Assembly (NCBI GenBank): GCA_031273265.1
Contig: JAISSH010000047.1
Coordinates: 1 to 40,974 of the forward strand
Reading direction: 5' to 3'
From: Treponema sp.
GTDB taxonomy: Bacteria; Spirochaetota; Spirochaetia; Treponematales; Breznakiellaceae
Length of the DNA: 40,974 nucleotides
Positions 35,409 to 40,974 of the stretch are shown in pieces (the stretch's first letter is position 1; the number at the start of each line of letters is the position of its first letter). Under the pieces are notes generated by a model. It did not search any database and was not told the DNA's origin. It saw only the letters and a program-made list of their open reading frames with translations. A program made the translations under genes and the position numbers.

Positions 35409-35690
35409 ATGACTGTAAACGTCCAAAACAAGACCAAAAGAAAAACAAACTGGCAGTTACAGGAGGCAAAGGCTATGTTCAGTGAAGTCATTAAATCGGC
35501 GGCGTCAGCCCCGCAGATCATCACGGTTCACGGGAAAGAAACGGCGGTTATTCTTTCCATCGCGGAATATAAAAAGCTCGCAAGCCCGCGGTTTACGCTA
35601 TTCGAGTTCATTCAAAATTCCCCTCTGCGCAATCTTGAACTGGAATTACCATCAAGACAGCCGGAAAGCATGAGGGAGGTCGCCCTGTGA
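35409..35690 (+). CDS. Phd/YefM-family antitoxin
   Basis: NWQLQEAKAMFSEVIKSAASAPQIITVHGKETAVILSIAEYKKL; AGGAGG Shine-Dalgarno. Confidence 0.9.
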   Translation: MTVNVQNKTKRKTNWQLQEAKAMFSEVIKSAASAPQIITVHGKETAVILSIAEYKKLASPRFTLFEFIQNSPLRNLELELPSRQPESMREVAL

Positions 35691-36103
35691 AATACCTTCT
35701 GGATACCAATGTAATATCCGAGATGCAAAAAACAAACTGTAACCAGAATGTAAAGTCATTTACAGAGGAAATAAGCTGGGAAGATATGTTTATTTCCTCT
35801 GTTTCCATGGGGGAGTTGTGTTACGGTATGGAAAGGCTTCCGGCGGGAAAAAAGAAACACGATCTTGCGATCTGGCTCTACACAAAAGTACCGCAGTGGT
35901 TCGACGGGCGCATTATCCCGCTGGATACGGAGGTTCTGCTTGAATGGGGAAAAATCCGCGCCAGAGCGGAAAGAACGCTCCCTGTTGTGGATTCATTGAT
36001 CGCGGCGGCGGCTATCGCCCACCACCTGCTTCTTGTTACCAGAAACACAAAAGACTTTGATGATATAGACGGCATAAATTTAATGAACCCCTGGGAATTT
36101 TAA
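35687..36103 (+). CDS. PIN-domain toxin (VapC/FitB-like)
   Basis: MKYLLDTNVISEMQK; FISSVSMGELCYGMERLP; PVVDSLIAAAAIAHHLLLVTRNTKDF; 4-nt overlap with antitoxin. Confidence 0.93.
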   Translation: MKYLLDTNVISEMQKTNCNQNVKSFTEEISWEDMFISSVSMGELCYGMERLPAGKKKHDLAIWLYTKVPQWFDGRIIPLDTEVLLEWGKIRARAERTLPVVDSLIAAAAIAHHLLLVTRNTKDFDDIDGINLMNPWEF

Positions 36104-36110
36104 CCTGAGA

Positions 36111-36665
36111 CTAGGCTTGCGGACTGCCGTCGTGAGCGGCGCAAATAGCGGCTCCAAGGGCGTCCGCGGCATGGTCGGGTTTGGGAACATCATCAAGTTT
36201 CAGAATAATGCGAACCATTTCCTGCACCTGTTTTTTATTCGCGCCCGCGCTTCCCGTTACGCCCTGCTTTATCGCGTTAGGTGTAAATTCGCGCAGGGGA
36301 AGCCCCTTCTCCGCTATTGCCGCGGAAATTACCCCGCGCGCTTCGGCTACAGGTATTGCGCTGGAAACATTTTTCCCGAAGTACAGGGTTTCTATGGCGG
36401 CTTCGGACGGCTTGTATTTTTCAATAATCGCGCGGATTGAAGTGAGAATAAAAAAAAGGCGTTCCGCGCGGGGTCGGTCTGCCTTTGTTTCAATTATGCC
36501 GTGATCGACATATAGAGCTTTTCCGTCTCTGTTGTCGAGTATTCCCCAGCCCGTACCGGCAAGCCCCGGATCAATGCCAATTATCCTCCGGCTTGCGCGA
36601 GAGCTTGCGGCTCCCGTTTTACTCCGCTTCAAAACCTTCTGGAATTGATATGTTTGAGTAGACAT
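36111..36665 (-). CDS. ruvC: Crossover junction endodeoxyribonuclease RuvC (start uncertain, overlaps yebC end)
   Basis: RRIIGIDPGLAGTGWGILD; AAIETLYFGKNVSSAIPVAEARGVI; KPDHAADALGAAICAAH. Starts possible at 36689, 36665 or TTG 36632. Confidence 0.93.
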   Translation of the reverse strand: MSTQTYQFQKVLKRSKTGAASSRASRRIIGIDPGLAGTGWGILDNRDGKALYVDHGIIETKADRPRAERLFFILTSIRAIIEKYKPSEAAIETLYFGKNVSSAIPVAEARGVISAAIAEKGLPLREFTPNAIKQGVTGSAGANKKQVQEMVRIILKLDDVPKPDHAADALGAAICAAHDGSPQA

Positions 36666-37359
36666 TTTGCACGTCGTCGTTTTCCTCAAGTTTATCTACC
36701 AGTTTTAAGGCTTTCGCGGTTCCTTCATTGTCAAGCGAAACTTCCGCTTCCGCGACCATGCTTATTTCCGCGCTCATAGTTTCAAAGCTTTTGGATTGAA
36801 GGGCGTTTAACACGTTTTCAAAATCCTCAGGCGCGCTGGTTACTTCGATAATGCCGTCCGACAGCGAAATGTCTTCCGCGCCGCCTTCAAGCGCCGCTTC
36901 CATTACCTGATCTTCGGTGTATTTTTCGCCGTCCAGCGTAAATACGCCAAGACGTTTGAAAAGCCTTGAAACCGAACCGGTCGTGGCAAGCTGTCCGCCG
37001 GCGCGGGTCAGTATATTGCGGATATCGGCGGCTGCGCGGTTTTTGTTATCCGTTAAAACTTCGATAAAAATCGCGACGCCTCCGGGAGCGTATGCTTCGT
37101 AAACCAGTTCTTCGTAGCTTACGCCCTCAAGCTCGCCGGTTCCCTTTTTAATTGCCCTGTCGATATTGTCTTTGGGCATGTTGGCGGCTCTTGCCTTTAA
37201 AATGGCTGTCCGCAGCCGTGGATTTCCGTCCAGACTTCCGCCGCCCATACGCGCGGCAATGGAAATCTCCTTTATCAACTTTGTAAACATCTGTCCGCGT
37301 TTCGCGTCCGCGGCGCCTTTTGCGTGCTTAATCGTCGCCCATTTGCTGTGACCCGACAT
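36619..37359 (-). CDS. yebC: YebC/PmpR family regulatory protein
   Basis: MSGHSKWATIKHAKGAADAKRGQMFTKLIKEISIAARMGGG; AAGGAG Shine-Dalgarno before ATG 37359. Confidence 0.97.
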   Translation of the reverse strand: MSGHSKWATIKHAKGAADAKRGQMFTKLIKEISIAARMGGGSLDGNPRLRTAILKARAANMPKDNIDRAIKKGTGELEGVSYEELVYEAYAPGGVAIFIEVLTDNKNRAAADIRNILTRAGGQLATTGSVSRLFKRLGVFTLDGEKYTEDQVMEAALEGGAEDISLSDGIIEVTSAPEDFENVLNALQSKSFETMSAEISMVAEAEVSLDNEGTAKALKLVDKLEENDDVQNVYSNISIPEGFEAE

Positions 37360-37464
37360 GATCACTCCTTAAATTAAGATGAAGTAATATCTTTATTCCG
37401 GTAAAACCAGATTATCCCTATTGAAAACAGTATATATAAAACCTTAAAATATGTCGAGACCTAT

Positions 37465-38562
37465 ATGAGTGAAAATGATGAAAATTTGTTCCCCGCCGGA
37501 AACCCGCTGGTAATCGCGGAATTGGGGACATCCCATAATGGGGACATAGCAAAAGCAAGGGAAATGAGTCGCGCCGCCATTGAAGCCGGGGCGGATTGTA
37601 TCAAATTTCAGATGGTCTTCGCCGACGAGATACTTGCTCCAAACACAGGGGAAGTAGCCCTGCCGACAGGGAATATCAGGCTCTACGACAGGTTTAAGGA
37701 GTTGGAAACACCGCCCGAATTCTACGCCGAAATCAAGGAATATGTTGAATCCATGGGGAAGTTGTTCCTCTGTACCCCATTCGGCATGAAAAGCGCCTCT
37801 ATTTTGCGCGAAATGAGACCGAAATTTGTAAAAATTGCCTCTCCAGAGCTGAATTATACAGGTCTGCTTGAAGAAATCGCCTCATGGAAGCTTCCGGTTT
37901 TGCTCTCTTCGGGCGTTTCACGTCTTTGCGACATTGAGGAAGCGGTCTCTATCCTGAAACCGCAAACAAGCGTCTGCCTTTTGCACTGCGTTACCAGCTA
38001 CCCCGCGCCCGCGACCGATTACAATTTGAGGGTACTGCCAAATCTTTCGGCGATTTTTGGAATTCCCGTTGGCGTAAGCGACCACAGCGCCGAACCCGAA
38101 CTGATCCCGGCGCTGGCAGTCTGCATGGGCGCGTCCGTAATTGAAAAGCACTTCTGCCTCTCCAGAACCGATTCCGGTCTTGACGACCCAATAGCCCTGC
38201 CGCCGGAAGAATTTTCACAAATGGTAAAAGCCGTCCGCGCCGCCGTTGAAGAAGGACCGCAGGAAACCCTTGAGTTTTTCCGGCATGAAAAAGGGGACGC
38301 CCTTATTGATCAAATACTCGGCAGCGGCGTAAAAGAACTGGCTCCTTCGGAAAAAGCCAATTACGGCTTAACAAACCGCTCCATTCACGCGCTGAGGGAT
38401 ATTCAAAAAGGCGAAACAATTAAAAGAAGCGATTACGCGGTTTTAAGAACAGAAAAAAAACTGCGCCCCGGACTTGAGCCGCGCTGGGAAACCGCCATCG
38501 AAGGCAAAATTGCGCGTAACTTTATTCCCGCCGGAGAGGGGATAAGGTTCGAGGATGTGTGA
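37465..38562 (+). CDS. N-acetylneuraminate synthase family protein (NeuB/SpsE-like) with SAF domain
   Basis: PLVIAELGTSHNGDIAKAREMSRAAIEAGADCIKFQ; LLHCVTSYPAPATDYNLRVL; GVSDHSAEPELIPALAVCMGASVIEKHF; NRSIHALRDIQKGETI. Confidence 0.92.
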   Translation: MSENDENLFPAGNPLVIAELGTSHNGDIAKAREMSRAAIEAGADCIKFQMVFADEILAPNTGEVALPTGNIRLYDRFKELETPPEFYAEIKEYVESMGKLFLCTPFGMKSASILREMRPKFVKIASPELNYTGLLEEIASWKLPVLLSSGVSRLCDIEEAVSILKPQTSVCLLHCVTSYPAPATDYNLRVLPNLSAIFGIPVGVSDHSAEPELIPALAVCMGASVIEKHFCLSRTDSGLDDPIALPPEEFSQMVKAVRAAVEEGPQETLEFFRHEKGDALIDQILGSGVKELAPSEKANYGLTNRSIHALRDIQKGETIKRSDYAVLRTEKKLRPGLEPRWETAIEGKIARNFIPAGEGIRFEDV

Positions 38563-38586
38563 TTAACAACTCCAGTTGTATACGGA

Positions 38587-38883
38587 CTAGGTGCAGTACC
38601 GTTTAACATCTACCTTCCCCTCTGCGGAAACTTTCACTCCCTCAGCGCGAAGGAGTTTTATCTGCAGAGCCCTGCCCTCGCCTTCAAGCGCGATGCGTCC
38701 GTCAGAGCGGATTATCCTGTGCCAGGGAAGCGCGTATTTTTCAGACATGGAATGGAGTACCCTTACGGTCTGACGCGCGCCGTTGGGAAGTCCGGCTTTC
38801 GCGGCAATATCGCGGTAGCTGGAAACTTTACCGCGCGGGACGGCGAGAATCTGTTCAATTATTTTTTGGGTGGTTTCGGTCAC
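38587..38883 (-). CDS. Alkyltransferase-like (ATL) MGMT-family DNA-binding protein
   Basis: VPRGKVSSYRDIAAKAGLPNGARQTVRVLHSMSEKYALPWHRIIRSDGRI; PWHR replaces the MGMT PCHR nucleophile motif. Confidence 0.9.
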   Translation of the reverse strand: MTETTQKIIEQILAVPRGKVSSYRDIAAKAGLPNGARQTVRVLHSMSEKYALPWHRIIRSDGRIALEGEGRALQIKLLRAEGVKVSAEGKVDVKRYCT

Positions 38884-39386
38884 TGTGACTGCGCGACAGA
38901 CAAGACGTTTGTGTTTCTTTCCAGAGCCACAAGACCGGTGCGGGCAAGTTCGAGTATGCCGTAGGGACGAAGCAGAAGCAAAAGTCCGTTGAGTTTTTCA
39001 AGATTGCCGGTGGCTTCTATCGTGATGGTTGAGGGTGAAACATCGACAATACGCGCGCGGAAAATTCCCGCGATTTCCAGAACGGCGGGACGGTTTTTTT
39101 CGTCCGCGCCGATTTTTACCAGTACTATTTCACGGCGCAGACACGAAGAAGGCTCCAGTTCGCGCACGGCAATTACATCGACAAGTTTGATCAGCTGTTT
39201 GATGATCTGTTCCAGTACCCGTTCATTTCCGCTTACCGCAATGGTCATTCTGGAAATGGACGGGTCTTCTGTTTCGCCGACTGTCAGGCTGTCTATGTTA
39301 AAACCGCGGCGGCTGAAAAGACCGGATACCCTGCTCAGAGTTCCGGCTCTGTTTTCAACCAATGCCGCAACTATGTGCTGTTTCAC
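38880..39386 (-). CDS. ilvH: Acetolactate synthase small (regulatory) subunit
   Basis: VENRAGTLSRVSGLFSRRGFNIDSLTVGETEDPSISRMTIAVSG; LRREIVLVKI; LLRPYGILELARTGLVALER. Confidence 0.95.
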   Translation of the reverse strand: MKQHIVAALVENRAGTLSRVSGLFSRRGFNIDSLTVGETEDPSISRMTIAVSGNERVLEQIIKQLIKLVDVIAVRELEPSSCLRREIVLVKIGADEKNRPAVLEIAGIFRARIVDVSPSTITIEATGNLEKLNGLLLLLRPYGILELARTGLVALERNTNVLSVAQSQ

Positions 39387-39955
39387 TTCTTTGCTGAAGC
39401 CCCGGTCGCCACGCCTGTGATTTTTTCGTTAATACCGCTGATAATTGAACGGGCGCTTCTGCCGTTATCCATAGCTTCCTGATACCTGCCCATCGCATGA
39501 TCAACTTCCGCCTGCTCCGTAACATCGCTCGCGTTGTTAAGTTCGCGGTTTAACTGATCATAGTTCAGCCTGAGTTGTCGATACCGCGCGCTGTTAATAT
39601 TTCTGGCGGTTTCATCAATTGCCGGTCTTAAGCCCGACAGCAGGGAAGCCGATTCATCCCTGACTCTGTTGGAGCCCGCCTTGCCTTCGGATATCGCTTT
39701 CTCCGCGTTGGATATTGCTTCGGCGGCATAGGTCTTGGCAGCGTCATAACGCTTGGAATCGGCTTCAACCTGCATTCGCCGCAGTGCGTCGCGCGCCCGC
39801 GCAAGGGTGCTTGCCGCGTACCTGACCACATCTTCGTCGCTTTCCGCCTTAAAAACCGCTTCTTTTGCGCTGTCCATTTCCGCTATCGGCGGCTTGGCGC
39901 AGCCCGAAACAAGGGCAAAAACAACACAAATGATAAGAACTAATTTGACTTTCAT
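39383..39955 (-). CDS. DUF4398-like lipoprotein
   Basis: Lipobox VSGC; alanine-rich ARARDALRRMQVEADSKRYDAAKTYAAEAISNAEKAI helices; GGAGGAG before ATG 39955. Confidence 0.7.
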   Translation of the reverse strand: MKVKLVLIICVVFALVSGCAKPPIAEMDSAKEAVFKAESDEDVVRYAASTLARARDALRRMQVEADSKRYDAAKTYAAEAISNAEKAISEGKAGSNRVRDESASLLSGLRPAIDETARNINSARYRQLRLNYDQLNRELNNASDVTEQAEVDHAMGRYQEAMDNGRSARSIISGINEKITGVATGASAKK

Positions 39956-40067
39956 ACGTACTCCTCCCTTCATTTTAACACATTTTCAAAAATATTTCCA
40001 GAATAAGCCGCCCCCGACCGCGTATTTTACCCTTGATCAATATCCCCATACGCTCTATTTTCAGTAT

Positions 40068-40478
40068 ATGGGGATAATAAAACTTGTAAAATACGGGCTT
40101 TTTATTAATGAATGTATAAGGATATTATTCCTTGCCGCTTACGCGATTCTACAGCCGTCAGAACAGGCGGGAATCCCCAGATTTGTCTATATAACGCCGG
40201 CGGCTCTTTTTCCGATTATGGCGTTGTTTATATTGATAGATACCGCCCGCTACAGGGTCTATCTGCCGTTGTTTACGGCGGGGAAATGTATCGGCGTTTG
40301 TACCCTGCTTGTCTGGATTTTTTTTGCCGGACACCATACAATGATTACAGAATTTTCAGGCGTTGTTGTCGCGGAATTGTTTCTTTTAAGCGGCGATTTA
40401 TTTGCCATTGCCGTCGTTTTATTGATAATTAGAAGCGACAAAAAAACGACTGAAACGCCGGTTTTGGAGGATGATTGA
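40068..40478 (+). CDS. Hypothetical integral membrane protein
   Basis: Start moved to ATG 40068 (MGIIKLVKYGLF...); four TM-like segments; precedes MinD-like gene. Confidence 0.6.
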   Translation: MGIIKLVKYGLFINECIRILFLAAYAILQPSEQAGIPRFVYITPAALFPIMALFILIDTARYRVYLPLFTAGKCIGVCTLLVWIFFAGHHTMITEFSGVVVAELFLLSGDLFAIAVVLLIIRSDKKTTETPVLEDD

Positions 40479-40974
40479 TGCGTATTATACCAATAGCGAG
40501 CGGAAAAGGCGGCGTTGGGAAATCCCTTGTCGCGGCGAATTTGGGAATCGCTTTGGCGCAGGCGGGACAGCGCGTGGTGCTTGCCGACCTCGACCTTGGG
40601 GCGTCGAATCTGCACCTTGTTTTGGGACACCAAGCGCCGCATATGGGCATTGGTACTTTTCTTAACAACATCAAGTCCGATTTTACCGAAGTAATCGCGG
40701 ATACCGATGTGCGCGGTTTGCGTTTTATTCCAGGCGACAATGAAATTCCCGGAACAGCGAACTTAAGCGCCAACCAGTTAAAATCGCTGGTAAAAAATCT
40801 TCTCGCCTTAAAAGAAGACACCGACATTTTAATACTTGACCTTGGAGCGGGAACTCATCAGTCTATTCTGGATTTTTTCCTGCTTTCAAATCAGGGCATA
40901 ATCGTCTCCGCTCCGGCTGTAACCGCGGTTTTAAACGCCTATGTATTTTTAAAGAACACCGTATTCCGCCTGAT
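40478..40974 (+). CDS. MinD/ParA-family ATPase, partial (runs off window end)
   Basis: Translated from ATG 40478: MRIIPIASGKGGVGKSLVAANLGIALAQAGQRVVLADLDLGASNLHLVLG (deviant Walker A). Absent from the ORF track. Confidence 0.9.
   Translation, partial: MRIIPIASGKGGVGKSLVAANLGIALAQAGQRVVLADLDLGASNLHLVLGHQAPHMGIGTFLNNIKSDFTEVIADTDVRGLRFIPGDNEIPGTANLSANQLKSLVKNLLALKEDTDILILDLGAGTHQSILDFFLLSNQGIIVSAPAVTAVLNAYVFLKNTVFRL

Noticed and set aside
39753-40067. N-terminal 105 residues of the 241-aa ORF preceding the MinD-like gene
   Set aside because: This part is antisense to the DUF4398-like lipoprotein and its promoter; ATG 40068 begins the hydrophobic protein proper.

Overview
The window reads as a spirochaete chromosome segment, most likely a gut- or rumen-type Treponema. 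That assignment is inference from gene content and order: yebC-ruvC-ruvA-ruvB-queA, an LIC_12708-type lipoprotein, and a glycan-degrading cluster next to a TonB system. Most of it is housekeeping: partial asnS, lepA, nrdR, type-4 UDG, priA, queH, ttcA-like, nadE, queA, ruvABC, yebC, neuB-like, ilvH and a partial MinD/ParA ATPase. Accessory parts are two type II toxin-antitoxin modules (the second inserted between ruvC and ruvA), an AAA/DUF4143 ATPase bracketed by long direct repeats and four copies of a 38-bp palindrome, a divergent XRE regulator locus, a GH5/GH5/GH43/acetylesterase cluster, and a contiguous TonB-dependent receptor-lipoprotein-ExbB-ExbD-ExbD-TonB operon. The best leads outside the gene list are: (1) the palindromes around the ATPase, with paired changes in their arms; (2) phased 10-bp CRCGAAC arrays; (3) a cluster of NrdR-box-like sites before nrdR; (4) a structured RNA candidate with a terminator after nrdR; (5) a hairpin containing the Shine-Dalgarno of the TonB-dependent receptor; (6) a C10 tract and a triplicated hydrophobic segment in tonB; (7) several genes whose promoter geometry predicts leaderless mRNAs. 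No tRNA, rRNA, CRISPR array or transposase was seen. All calls come from reading the sequence and recalled family motifs; no searches were run.
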